DNA from: Bifidobacterium sp.
GTDB taxonomy: Bacteria; Actinomycetota; Actinomycetes; Actinomycetales; Bifidobacteriaceae
Assembly (NCBI GenBank): GCA_024104275.1
Contig: JAGGHK010000001.1
Coordinates: forward strand, 782,353-846,352
Reading direction: 5' to 3'
Length of the DNA: 64,000 nt
The stretch's first letter is position 1; every line of letters begins with the position of its first letter. Made by a program: the position numbers and the translations under genes. Of this stretch, positions 39,319 through 49,200 are shown in pieces. The notes below the pieces were generated by a model. It searched no databases and was not told where the DNA came from. It worked only from the letters and a program-made list of their open reading frames with translations.

Positions 39319-40449
39319 TTAGAAGGGGTTGTGGTCGGTGATGGTCAGTTGGAGGCGGTCGAGGGGTTCGCCGGCCATGCCGGCCCATCCGTCGGTGCCT
39401 TTGATGCTGGTGCCGTCGTCGCAGCATGCGGGGAGCCACCCGCTTCGGTTGGCGGTCTGCGCCCGGTACCATGCCTGGCACAGGGGCTGGCCGTCGGGGG
39501 TCTGGTAGTACGCCTGGAACGCGTCGATCGTCCGCCCGGGGATGCCCGCGCACCCGTTGGCGGTGTCGTTGGGGTCGCCTTTGTTGACCCAGTCCTGCCA
39601 GTCTCCGCCGAGCAGGTGAACGCGGTAGCGCAGCACACCGGCGTCCACCCTGGCGTACAGGAGATCATGGGCATGGCACGGCAGGCCGGCGAAGCCATCG
39701 TCGCCGGGTCCGAAGCCGGTGACCTCCGGCTGCCAGTCGCCGCCGAGCAGGTGCATCGCGTAATGGACCGGGATGCCGGACGCGGCAGGCGGCGACGGAG
39801 CCGTAGTCGGGGTCTGGCCGTCGGCTTGGGCGTAGGCGTCCCATGCGGCGCGGTCGCCGTAGAACAGGTCGAGGTCGAGGTCGCCGTCGTAGCCGCCGAT
39901 CCTCCCGTGGCTGGTGTACTGGCGCATGGCCGTGTCCTGCTCGCTCCACGGGTGCTCCTGCCAGCCGGTGGGCTGCCCGTCGGCGTAGTCGGCGTCCCAC
40001 ACCCCGCAGTCATGCTTGCGGGCGACCGGGTCCACCGTGGCGGCGTCCTTGCGGGCGCGGTAGACCAGCGGGTGCACGCCCGTGAGCGCGATGTACGCGC
40101 CGAGCCACCGGTCGAGATACGAGGGGTCCGGGTAGGCGGCGTTGTCGCCCTCCTCCCAGTCCACGCCGGGCACGAAGCGGTGCAGGTAGCCCGTGCTGGC
40201 GGAAGCGAAGAACCGCGCCTCCGCGTCCGCGCCCACGCCCCTGATGTAGTGCATGTACCCCACGGCCCTGCCCGCGGCCGCCGCACGCTGGATGATGGGG
40301 TCGGCCCCCGGCCACACCGAGCGGATGATGCCGTTGACGGTGAGCTCGCCCGCGCCCCAGGTGCACTGGACGACCACGCCGTCGCAGTCCGCGAGCGCCG
40401 GGTCGAAGCCCGGCTTGAAATTGGACACGTCCACAATCCTGAGTGTCAT
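39319..40449 (-). CDS. Endolysin, GH25 muramidase with C-terminal wall-binding repeats
   Basis: The GH25 domain (residues 1 to about 205) shows IVDVSNFKPG, the Asp-containing start of the barrel, and WDADYADGQPTGW with MRQYTSHGRIGGYDGDLDLD. GH25 lysozymes cleave between MurNAc and GlcNAc. After a Thr/Pro/Ala linker comes a C-terminal domain with repeated HLLGGDWQ and GFAG/GCAG/GWAG blocks resembling ChW-type wall-binding repeats. There is no signal peptide, so export depends on the holin. ATG 40449 has AGAGGA 6 nt upstream; the longer frame to 40575 runs into a terminator. The product is 376 aa. Confidence 0.92.
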   Translation of the reverse strand: MTLRIVDVSNFKPGFDPALADCDGVVVQCTWGAGELTVNGIIRSVWPGADPIIQRAAAAGRAVGYMHYIRGVGADAEARFFASASTGYLHRFVPGVDWEEGDNAAYPDPSYLDRWLGAYIALTGVHPLVYRARKDAATVDPVARKHDCGVWDADYADGQPTGWQEHPWSEQDTAMRQYTSHGRIGGYDGDLDLDLFYGDRAAWDAYAQADGQTPTTAPSPPAASGIPVHYAMHLLGGDWQPEVTGFGPGDDGFAGLPCHAHDLLYARVDAGVLRYRVHLLGGDWQDWVNKGDPNDTANGCAGIPGRTIDAFQAYYQTPDGQPLCQAWYRAQTANRSGWLPACCDDGTSIKGTDGWAGMAGEPLDRLQLTITDHNPF

Positions 40450-40483
40450 GCTGATTCCTCTTTTCCGCCCCTGCAGGGGCATG

Positions 40484-40512
40484 AAAAAGGCCGCTCCGGT
40501 AGGGACGGCCTT
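40484..40512 (-). terminator. Hairpin upstream of the lysin gene
   Basis: AAGGCCG pairs with CGGCCTT, with TTTTT following on the minus strand. It lies between the 58-aa membrane protein gene and the lysin gene and may attenuate lysis expression or separate transcripts. Confidence 0.7.
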
Positions 40513-40535
40513 GGTTTTGTTGTGTTGTGGTTTGC

Positions 40536-40712
40536 CTAACCGAGCGATACGAGCGCCCAGATGAGCGCCGCCCACTCGGCGAGCCCGCTGGCCACCATCA
40601 CGGCGAACACTACGGCACCTATGGTCAGGCCGAGCAGGACGAGCGCGAGCAGGACGCCGGCCACCTGCAGCACGGGCCTGTGGCGTCTGGCGAACCGTTT
40701 GAGTCGTGTCAT
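40536..40712 (-). CDS. Small phage membrane protein
   Basis: This 58-aa protein starts MTRLKRFARRHRPVLQVAG, a strongly basic N terminus, followed by one long or two short hydrophobic helices (to IWALVSLG). Its ATG overlaps the TGA of the previous gene (ATGA), and AGGAGG lies just upstream. Position before the lysin suggests an accessory lysis role (second holin or antiholin), which is inference. Confidence 0.75.
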   Translation of the reverse strand: MTRLKRFARRHRPVLQVAGVLLALVLLGLTIGAVVFAVMVASGLAEWAALIWALVSLG

Positions 40713-41032
40713 GGTTCCTCCTTGTTTTCGGGTGGCGGGCCGTTGTGGGAGTCCATGATCTCCCGCCACAGCTTGGTCCCCAGCCCGTTGCCGTGCAGGC
40801 CGTCGTGGTAGGCCTTGTAGATGTCGTCGGTCTCCTGCGCCACGTCCATGCTCACCGGCAGGCCTTTCTCGACCGTCTCGCGGTGGATGCGGTGCAGCTC
40901 GCCGCGCATGATCGCGCGCATGCCTTCGATAAGTGCGTGCCCGTAGCGCCACATGACCGCCAGAGCGGTCAACAGGCCCCCGCCGGCAGCGCTGGCGAGG
41001 GGGACGATGAGCTGCTGCAGCCAACCGGGCAC
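40709..41032 (-). CDS. Phage membrane-anchored protein near the lysis genes
   Basis: The 107-aa protein has one N-terminal membrane helix (LIVPLASAAGGGLLTALAVMW) and a charged helical cytoplasmic part (RAIMRGELHRIHRETVEKG). I do not recognise a named family. Overlap with the 58-aa membrane gene suggests the two act together. Confidence 0.75.
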   Translation of the reverse strand: MPGWLQQLIVPLASAAGGGLLTALAVMWRYGHALIEGMRAIMRGELHRIHRETVEKGLPVSMDVAQETDDIYKAYHDGLHGNGLGTKLWREIMDSHNGPPPENKEEP

Positions 41033-41062
41033 GGTGGACCTCCGATACGTGTTGGAATATTG

Positions 41063-41384
41063 TTACTGCCTGACGGTGTAGACCGCGTCGACGATGCAGA
41101 CGCCGGTCATCGGCTGTAAGGAGCGGATGGTTCCGTCACTGTCGATAATGCCGCGGAACGCCGAAACATTGCTCGCGATGACAATGTCGGTATCACAGTT
41201 GGGCAGGAGACGGGTGAGCCTTCCCAGACCCCAGTGGCCATTTTTCGGCAGCTCGACCTTCATCTGCAGCACCACGAGACTGCCGACCTGCATGGCCCTC
41301 GCGTAGTCGATCTGATTGTCCTCGTAGCCTGTCAGGTCGATCAGCCCATCCGTCTGGGGGGGGGGCGATGATGTCCTGAATCAT
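41063..41384 (-). pseudogene. Phage protein gene interrupted at a C10 homopolymer
   Basis: ATG 41384, preceded by AAGGAG, starts MIQDIIAPP and then meets ten C residues (complement of 41356-41365). With ten C the frame departs into another reading; with nine C it continues as QTDGLIDLTGYEDNQIDYAR and joins smoothly to the frame ending TGVCIVDAVYTVRQ at 41063. The restored protein would be about 106 aa. The second part alone could start at ATG 41293 (76 aa) but has no RBS. The family is unknown; location suggests a baseplate or tail-tip accessory. Either the tract is phase-variable or slipped in sequencing. Confidence 0.75.
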
Positions 41385-41404
41385 ATTGGTTCTCCTTTGT
41401 TTGG

Positions 41405-41497
41405 TTATCTGATCTTGACGATGTCGATGGCGGCGGACGAGCGCAAATCGCCGCCGCCGGAGCGGATCAAGCCTCTGGCATACAGCAAAACGGGCAT
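41405..41497 (-). CDS. 30-codon micro-ORF in the baseplate region
   Basis: ATG 41497 is preceded by CGGAG about 9 nt upstream and the frame ends at TAA 41405. The peptide starts MPVLLYARGLIRSGGGDLRS and ends DIVKIR. It fills the only gap between two tightly packed genes. I do not recognise it; it may be a real small protein or a remnant. Confidence 0.4.
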   Translation of the reverse strand: MPVLLYARGLIRSGGGDLRSSAAIDIVKIR

Positions 41498-41534
41498 GAC
41501 GGAGGGCTCCGAACTCCTGATGTTGTGTTTGTGT

Positions 41535-41870
41535 TCAGTCGAGGGGGTATTCGTACTGGATCATCTGCGGCACGGTCTCGCCCGGCTGGCGGGGGTTGAC
41601 CGTGACATCGCCGCCGGGGTCGACCGTCACGCTCAGCAGCAGCCCGCCATCCGTGTCCACGGACGCGGTGTGCGAGTACGCCGGGCGCATCGCCTCGGGC
41701 AGGGTGGCGACCCTCGCCCATTCCTCGTTCGACACCGTCCTGCCCGTGGGCCGGTCCAGGTAGATCATCGCGTGCCTGCCCAGGCCGATCGCCTGCGCCG
41801 TGGCGTAGTAGCCGCTCGCCATGTCCACGGTGCCGCCGACCGGCCCCGCTATCACCGTCTGGACGCTCAT
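41535..41870 (-). CDS. Hypothetical phage baseplate-region protein
   Basis: This 111-aa protein begins MSVQTVIAGPVGGTVDMASG and contains a beta-rich second half (HTASVDTDGGLLLSVTVDPG). ATG 41870 has AAGGAG 7 nt upstream and overlaps the stop of the BppU-type gene (ATGA). No named family is recognised. Confidence 0.75.
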   Translation of the reverse strand: MSVQTVIAGPVGGTVDMASGYYATAQAIGLGRHAMIYLDRPTGRTVSNEEWARVATLPEAMRPAYSHTASVDTDGGLLLSVTVDPGGDVTVNPRQPGETVPQMIQYEYPLD

Positions 41871-42856
41871 GACTGTTCTCCTTCCTCTGCCGACGCCCGC
41901 CTCAGGAGGCCGGCGACACGCTCCCGCGCCTGCCCGGCCAGCGGGTCCTGCACGTCCTGCGTCTCGATGCCGGTGTCGTACTGCAGGCCGGCGAAACCGC
42001 CGTCCGCGCCGACGACCACGCGCAGGCACGGCGCGAACGGGCTCGCCTCACCCGGGGTCCTGACCCGGACGACCGGCGTGGCCGTCGCGTAAAGTTCAGC
42101 GATTTTCTGTGTCTGCTCAGTGGCATCTTTTACGGAAGATTGAATCTGAGATAGCAGCTTCTGCATTTCAGCAAGGCTTTGTGACGCCTCGTCCGCGCTG
42201 GCCTTCGCGTCCCTTGCCGCCTGCACGGCCTCCGGGTCCTTCGGCCCCTGCTTGCCCTGGGGAATGCCCAGGTCCAGACGGCGCTGCAGCCCCGTGCCCT
42301 CCAGCACGGCGGTGGCCTCGCTGCCCGGGGCGAGCGTGGTGACGGTGCCGATGTCCACGCTGGCGTCGCGCACGGTGTCCTCGGCGCTTTCGGCGGCCTC
42401 GTTCGCGCGGTCGGTCGCCGGGCCCATATCCGCGATGGCCTGCTTCCACTCCGCCAGCGCGTCGGGGGCCTCGCCCTGCATTTTCAGCAGGGACTCGTCT
42501 ATGTATGCGGTGAAATCGCGAGAGTCGATGATATGGCCCTGCGCGTCCACGAGCTCGACGGCCATCGTGGTCGAAGGCGGGGTGAGCACCTGGCGCGGGA
42601 TCGGGCAGGTGAAGACCAGGCCCTGAGCGGCCGTGTCGCGCTGCATGGTCACGTAGCCGCCGGAACCCGACGCTGGGTTCGCGTTGAACATCAGCCTCGC
42701 CGTGATATCGTCATCGCTTACGGGAATCCCGTCATCGGTGACCGTCACCCGCAGCACACGCCCATCCACATCGCCAGCGTTCAGACGGACCGGAGGAATC
42801 CAGTCATTGGCACGGTCAAGCGTGATGTCGACCGCACGGTAGGAATCCAGGCTCAT
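41867..42856 (-). CDS. Baseplate upper protein (BppU-like)
   Basis: The 329-aa protein has an N-terminal domain typical of BppU: a beta-sandwich with DITLDRANDWIPPVRLNAGD and DDDITARLMFNAN. A central helical region (about residues 130-275) includes ANEAAESAEDTVRDA and QIQSSVKDATEQTQKIAELY, followed by a small C-terminal beta domain. BppU links receptor-binding proteins to the distal tail. It overlaps both neighbours by ATGA. Confidence 0.8.
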   Translation of the reverse strand: MSLDSYRAVDITLDRANDWIPPVRLNAGDVDGRVLRVTVTDDGIPVSDDDITARLMFNANPASGSGGYVTMQRDTAAQGLVFTCPIPRQVLTPPSTTMAVELVDAQGHIIDSRDFTAYIDESLLKMQGEAPDALAEWKQAIADMGPATDRANEAAESAEDTVRDASVDIGTVTTLAPGSEATAVLEGTGLQRRLDLGIPQGKQGPKDPEAVQAARDAKASADEASQSLAEMQKLLSQIQSSVKDATEQTQKIAELYATATPVVRVRTPGEASPFAPCLRVVVGADGGFAGLQYDTGIETQDVQDPLAGQARERVAGLLRRASAEEGEQS

Positions 42857-43356
42857 GCCGCACCGCTTTCCACAAGGTTCGTATTGCCGGTATTGTCGCG
42901 CAAGATGCCGGTACCGGTACCAGTGTTGTTCTGGTTGGATGAACTATCATCGGAAGTCGAGGTTGTATCCGTTGCCATTCCGTTTGTGGCGGCAATGGCG
43001 TCCGTTTCCGTGGGTTTGATGCCGTCCCGGTCCATGACATATCGCGTCAGCAGGCTTATCGACGATGCCATGAGACTGACCTGGGCGCTGGTCTCGCCGA
43101 CCGATTGCGAGGTGCCGGCGATGATCTGAGTCAATGCCGCGATCTTCTCGTCCGTGCTGGTATCGGCGTCGTCGATGATGTCGGCGAGGGGCCTGCCGGA
43201 TACGGGGGGTTCCGGAATCGGATGCTCTGCCGGTACGTCCGGCGGAAGCCCGTCTTCACCCGGGTCCCATACCTCCGTGGCGTTTCCGCCGTCAGCGGGT
43301 ATGGAAGGTGCCGGCGGGGCATCGGTTTCCGGAGCTGTCGTATCTTCGACGGTCAT
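42853..43356 (-). CDS. Acidic low-complexity phage protein
   Basis: The 167-aa protein begins with a Pro/Glu/Ala-rich stretch (MTVEDTTAPETDAPPAPSIP), has a short helical centre (DEKIAALTQIIAGTSQSVGE) and ends with a Ser/Thr/Asn/Gly-rich tail. It lies between the Tal-like gene and BppU. No family is recognised; a linker or chaperone for the tail tip would fit. Confidence 0.75.
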   Translation of the reverse strand: MTVEDTTAPETDAPPAPSIPADGGNATEVWDPGEDGLPPDVPAEHPIPEPPVSGRPLADIIDDADTSTDEKIAALTQIIAGTSQSVGETSAQVSLMASSISLLTRYVMDRDGIKPTETDAIAATNGMATDTTSTSDDSSSNQNNTGTGTGILRDNTGNTNLVESGAA

Positions 43357-43380
43357 GATGTTCCTTTCGTTGTGTTTGTG

Positions 43381-45441
43381 TTATTTCCAGGTGAGGTCGC
43401 TGCTGAACTGTCCTGCGTACCAGCCGAACCCCTGAGAGCCGCAACGGCATTGGATACCGTCGTATCCGACGGTGATGTAATGCGTCTGGTCGAGTTGCAA
43501 TATGATGTTTCTGCCAGCATTGATGAACAGCCCACAATTGTCGTTCGCCTGGATCCTCGCGGCGTGGCGAAGCGAGTCCAGGTAGATCTGCTCGTCCGGA
43601 TGCTGCATGTACGTGTTGTATTTTTCCGGTGGCGTCAGCCATAGCCGTCGGTAATAGGTACTCGCATCCAGGAACGGCCTGGCGAAACACGCCATCCCCA
43701 CGCCGTTCGTCTGTCTCTGCGGCCCGTCTACTGCGGTGAGCGCTTCGATGGCTGTATATTCGCCATCGGAGTCCATGAAGCTTGCCCCTATATTATTTCG
43801 TTTTGTGATTCCGGTGGTCAGATACAGGTCGGACGAGGTCCCCGCACGCGCCGCACGCAGATACGCCAGTCCGTCGACGATCTCCAGACCGCCGATATAC
43901 GAACCGTACTGCCAGATTTTGAATCCGTCGACGGCGTTGAAAGTGATTCTGACACCGTCCGGTCCTTTTATTGTCAGCAGGCCGTTGGTCAGATCCCAGT
44001 CGATCGCCCCGCCCCTGATGATTCCCGTGTAGAGCGAGTCGGCTACGATGCCGTGACCGTTGGCCATGGTACGGAAGTTCCAGTCTCCTTGGCTGTTCTT
44101 TCCGTCGGCGATGCGGATGAAGCCTCCTGACAGTTGGATGGCCTGGGTCGGGTTCTGGTCGCGGGGCTTGTTGTAGATCATGATGCCCTGACCGGGAACG
44201 TCATCATAAACGTAGCCGCCTATGCGGTTGAGGACGTCGTTCATTCCCGCGATGACACCGTTGAGGTAATCGCTGCCGATGGTCGCGGCTTCGTCCCAGC
44301 TCGAGGCATGGCCTGTGAGCTGTTGGATGGCCTGATCCACGCGAGCGTTGCGTTTTGTTATCGGCTCGACGATATTACCCAAAGTCACCGTGGTGGCCGA
44401 GGGACCTTGAATTAGGTCTTCCTCCAGTTGGATTACACGTCCTTCCAAACGCAATGGTTTAGGGAAACTTGTATCAACGATCTGTACGGAATCGCCGATA
44501 TCAACACCTTCCGCGTTCATTCCTCCCCTGCCAAGCGCGATGACGGTGGCTTCATAGGTGATGGTCGGATTGACGGATGTCTTGAGTTTTTCCTTGGTCA
44601 GCCTGAGAAGTTCCGCAGGATCCTCGCAGTCAGGGAATTCGACAACACCTTCCGTATGATGGAGTGTTCCGTCGGCACCCGGCAGACCCCATACCTGTAG
44701 AGCGTTGTCGTCTTCCACATAGGGTTTGCCGCCGTTGATGTCCGCGAAGCTGATTTTGCGAGTGAACCCTCCTGTCGGATCGCCTTTGCTGTCGGTTTCC
44801 TCGATGCCTTTGCCGTACCCGTAGAGTCTGGTCTTGACCCTTTCAGCGCCGATGGTCCTTCGAATCTCCTTGAGGTCTTTCCCGTATTCGAACCTTTTTG
44901 AGGTTGATTCCCTGCCGCGTCTGCTCAGCAGATTGACCGATCTGCCGGCGATTCTGGTGCAATCCGCATCCACATCGATTTTGGTCTCGCATTCGAGTCC
45001 GAATTTGTCGCAGATGCTCTGGATGGCTTGGAGCACGTCGGTATGGTAGAAGCCGAGATCGGCCTTCTGCATCGCGACGTCGCTGACCGTCCCCGGCGTC
45101 CATCGCGTTCCTTCCAACGCTTTCGCCAGACATTGCGCCGCACTGGCGCCACGGTTGCGTTTCTCGATGATATTGACGTCAGCCAGTTCTGAAATCGAGC
45201 CTGTGGCGGTGACCTTTGAGACCGGTTTCGTCTGTGATCTGATGCAATCACTCGAAGCAACTTCCATCTCGACCCACCGGTTCATGGAATCCCAGAACAG
45301 GATACGCTCGCCTTTCTGCACCTCGTCCGTGACGGTCAGCTCAAGCTTGTCGGTGCCGTCGATATTACGTGTGCGAGAAACGGATATTGGCGATAAATCC
45401 CGTTTGAATTGGTCGAAACGGTCGAAGAGTATGAAGCGCAT
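43381..45441 (-). CDS. Tail-associated protein (Tal / prophage tail endopeptidase-like)
   Basis: The 686-aa protein begins MRFILFDRFDQFKRDLSPIS and contains the SISELADVNIIEKR and RTIGAERVKTRLYGYGKGIE segments seen in siphovirus tail-tip (gp27-hub-like) proteins. The C-terminal half is beta-rich and Gly-rich (GGFIRIADGKNSQGDWNFRT, then PDGVRITFNAVDGF), resembling fibre-like tails. It is placed right after Dit, the standard order TMP-Dit-Tal. Its function is to cap the tail and help DNA entry. Confidence 0.85.
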   Translation of the reverse strand: MRFILFDRFDQFKRDLSPISVSRTRNIDGTDKLELTVTDEVQKGERILFWDSMNRWVEMEVASSDCIRSQTKPVSKVTATGSISELADVNIIEKRNRGASAAQCLAKALEGTRWTPGTVSDVAMQKADLGFYHTDVLQAIQSICDKFGLECETKIDVDADCTRIAGRSVNLLSRRGRESTSKRFEYGKDLKEIRRTIGAERVKTRLYGYGKGIEETDSKGDPTGGFTRKISFADINGGKPYVEDDNALQVWGLPGADGTLHHTEGVVEFPDCEDPAELLRLTKEKLKTSVNPTITYEATVIALGRGGMNAEGVDIGDSVQIVDTSFPKPLRLEGRVIQLEEDLIQGPSATTVTLGNIVEPITKRNARVDQAIQQLTGHASSWDEAATIGSDYLNGVIAGMNDVLNRIGGYVYDDVPGQGIMIYNKPRDQNPTQAIQLSGGFIRIADGKNSQGDWNFRTMANGHGIVADSLYTGIIRGGAIDWDLTNGLLTIKGPDGVRITFNAVDGFKIWQYGSYIGGLEIVDGLAYLRAARAGTSSDLYLTTGITKRNNIGASFMDSDGEYTAIEALTAVDGPQRQTNGVGMACFARPFLDASTYYRRLWLTPPEKYNTYMQHPDEQIYLDSLRHAARIQANDNCGLFINAGRNIILQLDQTHYITVGYDGIQCRCGSQGFGWYAGQFSSDLTWK

Positions 45442-45462
45442 GAAGCTCCTTCCAAACAGAAT

Positions 45463-46221
45463 TCAGATCATCGTGAGCGGTTCGAAAGAGATTGTTCCCG
45501 AGCAGTTCCGGCAGCAGACGTCAGTGGTCTTCGGCTTGAGATTGAACCAGTCGCTGTCAAGGGTGATACGCATCAGGGAATCATTGCTGCGTACCTCGCG
45601 TTTCAGGCAATCCATGACCACGATGCCCGACATGTTCACCGGACCTTCAGGAATCCTTACGGATGCTCCCCCGCAACTGACCGACAGCCCGCGAGCGCCC
45701 GGAGTGGGTGTGAGGGTGAGTGTCGGCCATGTTTCGCGGTTGCCGTGGACCCGTACGGTGTTGTTTCCCTGGTTGAGGTTCTGTATGGTTTTCGGCCCGT
45801 GTAGCAGGGGGTCGCAGGTGAGGGTGAGATCGATGGTGCTGTAGGCGAGCCTGTGTTCGCTCCTGAAGTCCTGCCATTTTCCGACCTTGAGTCTTCCCAC
45901 CCATGCGCCGGGGAGCGTGCGCCATGTGACGCGAACACTTCTGCCTTGGTATTGGCCGACTTTTGATTTGATGGCGCTGGAATCTTCTTCCTGGTCGATG
46001 AGGCTGACGCATGGGATGGTGATGGTTCGTGTGCCGGTGTAGGCGTTGCCCAGCCCGTCGACCAAGGTAAGGTCGGGCGGGTTGTAGGCACCAGGAACAG
46101 GGTTGAGACTGATGAATGTTTCGGGTTCGCCGAGGTCTACCCCACCTTCGGCGAGCGCCAGTCCGAGTTGGTCGAGGCTAAGGCCGTCGATGTGCAGTCC
46201 TTCGACTTGGCGTACCGTCAT
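45463..46221 (-). CDS. Distal tail protein (Dit)
   Basis: This 252-aa protein matches Dit in position and length. The N-terminal part has IDGLSLDQLG and the Dit-type galectin-like second half includes TLTCDPLLHGP and TLTLTPTPGARG. It forms the hexameric ring between tube and tail tip. It starts 1 bp after the tape measure stop. Confidence 0.85.
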   Translation of the reverse strand: MTVRQVEGLHIDGLSLDQLGLALAEGGVDLGEPETFISLNPVPGAYNPPDLTLVDGLGNAYTGTRTITIPCVSLIDQEEDSSAIKSKVGQYQGRSVRVTWRTLPGAWVGRLKVGKWQDFRSEHRLAYSTIDLTLTCDPLLHGPKTIQNLNQGNNTVRVHGNRETWPTLTLTPTPGARGLSVSCGGASVRIPEGPVNMSGIVVMDCLKREVRSNDSLMRITLDSDWFNLKPKTTDVCCRNCSGTISFEPLTMI

Positions 46222-46222
46222 G

Positions 46223-49200
46223 TCATACCCCCATGATCTGTTGTCTGCCGAGTTCCTTGCTCATCGGCTTGGCCAAGGCGACTGCGGCTTCTTGGTTGCT
46301 GGACCATGTGCGTACCACTGGCAGGGTTTTGATCGCGTCTTTCACGGCTGCGGTGAGCTGTGATTGGCTTAGGCTCTCTCCGCCTCCTCCTGTAGCGCGT
46401 ATGGCCGTTGCGGGTATCCGGGACAGTCTGTTGGCTGTGAGTTGCGCCGAACGCATCGATTGTCTTGCTCCGTCCAAGGATCTGGACATCGCGTTGGAGG
46501 GAATGTGGCCTGTGGAGTTTATGGATCGTAGAATATTGGGACCGTAGTTGGCTTTCATTCTTTTCGTGGCTGCCGCGTTGATGACCATTTCCCCGTCGGA
46601 GAGCATCGTGTGGATGCTGTCGCTGGTGGAGGTGCCGGGACCGTGGATCTCGCCGCCGGTGGCAGCGCTCACGGTTCCTGCGTTTCTTTGATACACGTCG
46701 ATATAGGCTGTGGTCAGCGTTCTCCCGGCTATATTGTTGTTGATATTATTCCATAGCGGACTTGTGTTCGCATAAATCGCGGCATTCGAGTTGGCGAGTG
46801 TCACACCATCGTATGCGCGGACCTGCTGCATCTTGTTCTGCACATCCTGATTGTTGCCGTACATCATGCTCCACTTATCAGCGAATCCTAGCGAGTTCGT
46901 GTAATTGAACACGCTTACCGCTTCGGTGTTGTTGCCGTACATCATCGACCATTTGTCCGTGAATCTGAGGTTGTTGGCCACGTTGAACACGCCTACGGCG
47001 TTGTCGTTGTTGCCGTACATCCATGCCATCTTCGCTTGGAACACCAATGAGTCGGTGTAGCGGAAACGGCTGTTGGCGTCGGAGTTGTCGCCGAGCATGC
47101 GTGCTGTTTTGTCAAGGAACACGAGAGACTGGGTCATGTTGAACTTGGCGTTGGCGTCCTGGGCGTCTCCGAGCATGGTGAGCGTCTTCGGGGAAAGCTG
47201 CCGGCCTTCGATGTCGCTGATGGCTTCGACAGCTGGCCCGTTGTCCGCACTGATGATGAAATTCACTGGTTTGCCTAGCGTGTCCTTCTGCTTTTTGGCC
47301 TCGTCGAACTTGCCTCGCGTATGATCTATCGCATCCAGCAAAATATCAATCTGCTTGTTGCTGAGTCCTTCGCTTCTGAGCTTTTCCCTGATGGCGTCGA
47401 GCTTGTGGCTGGCATTGTCGGTATTGGCGATGAGATCGATCTGGGTCTTGGTCAGTCCCAGACGTTTGGCGAATGCCTCCACGTTGGTGAGCTTATTGGT
47501 TACGTCTTGGTCGCCGGAAAGCAGCAGTTGCAGGTCGGCCTTGGTGCCATCGGCCTCTTTCATCTTGCCCATAAGTTTTTGAAGTTTAGGGTTTGCCGCG
47601 TCGTTCGCATCCAAGTTCATACGCCATGTCTTTCCGTCGAATTCAGCTCCCCTTTTCTTTGCGTCATCGACGGTCATGCGCAGCTGGTCGCCATTCGCCA
47701 TGAGCACAGTCACGTAAGGCGCCTTCGTGAGCTTGTTGGCCAGATCCTGGACTTCCGGGATGCTGTTAATCGAACCGTCCTTGATGGCTTTCAGCACGGT
47801 GTTATAGATGGCTTGCCCATCCTTGCCGGGGAACGTCTGGCGGATGAGGGCGAGATACACCATCATGTCGCTTTTGGCTTCCTCGGTCTTCGCTTTGAAG
47901 AGGGTGTCGATCTCCTTGGGGGTCATATTGTACTGGTCGGTGAGCTGCCGGGCGGCGTCCGCGTTGCCGGTCATCTGCAGAGCCGTGTCATAGAAAGCCT
48001 GCTTCATGGTAGTGCTTTTCGCTGTGACATCGGCTTGCGCGGACCCGGATTCGATCAGCGCTTTCAGATAGTTTCCGGAATTGGTGGACAAGGTTCCCAA
48101 TGCGTCGGCTGCGGTGCGTCCCGCCTCTGTGGTCAGGTCGAAGGTCTTGGCCTGCGAATCCCATACCTGCTGTCCTTGTGAGGCGAGCGCCGTGACTTTA
48201 CTGGTGGTGTCGCCGATGGAGGCGAGCGTGGATTCGTATTGGCTTCCTGCTGAGGTGGCTCTAATCGTGGCCGAGGCATGGTCTTGGTTGGCCTGGCTGA
48301 GGAGTTTCGTTGCCTGTGCGGCGTTCTGCTGGAGCTGGTTTGCGTTCTGTGTTTTGACGGCGATCTGGTCGAGGCTTGCCCCTTCGTCGTAGAGTTTCTG
48401 AACGTAGTCGGACGTGTAGCCGTTCTGCATGGCCGTCGTCTTGACGTTTTCCAATGCCTGCTTCTGCGCGGCTTCGAGGGAACGGCGTTGCTTGTCGAAC
48501 GCCTCGGCCTGGTCGTGCGTGAGACCGCTGGATGTCTGGAGTCGTTCGTCGAGCATCTGGAACTGGGTTTTGGAGCCTGCGGCGGCTTTCGCGGTCTCGT
48601 CGAGGCTGATGCCGGTCAATGCGCTGGCGGACGCGGTGTCCTTGAACTTGTTGGTGAGGCTTGAAAGCCATCCGGTGACGCCCGTATCGGCGAAATTCTT
48701 GTCCTCAAGGTTCTTGCGGATGGCCTCGCCGAGCGTGCTGAGGCCGGCGGAGGTATCCTTGGATACGGTGGCGATGTTGCGTATGCCTTCGGAGACGTTG
48801 GCGCTGGCCTCCTGCATGCTTTCCGATTTGGTGTTGTAGTCGGAGATCGCCACGGTCATCAGTCCGATTCCGGCGGATACCGCAAGACCCGGTACTCCGC
48901 CCAATGCTCCGAGAATCGCGCTCCCAGTGGTCTTGGCGAGTCCGCCGGCCTTGCCGACGATGCCGCCGAACTTTCCTACATTGCTTCCTGCGGCCAGTGC
49001 TGTGGCGGAGGCTTCGATGCTTGCTGCGCCGAGGCTTTTGGTGGCGCTTGCGGCTGTTCCGCCGACTTTGCCGACGTCCTCGTAGCTCATGGCGACGTTG
49101 TGCCATTCCTTCGAGGTCTGCCGCAGCGACGGTAGCGTGTTTTCAAGCGTGCTGGCCTGGTCGCCGAGCCTCAGCTGTGCGGTGGCTTTGGCCAGTTCGA

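Noticed and set aside
38900-39553. Minus-strand Arg/His/Pro-rich ORF (217 aa)
   Set aside because: It overlaps the holin gene and the late terminator; composition is that of an off-frame translation.
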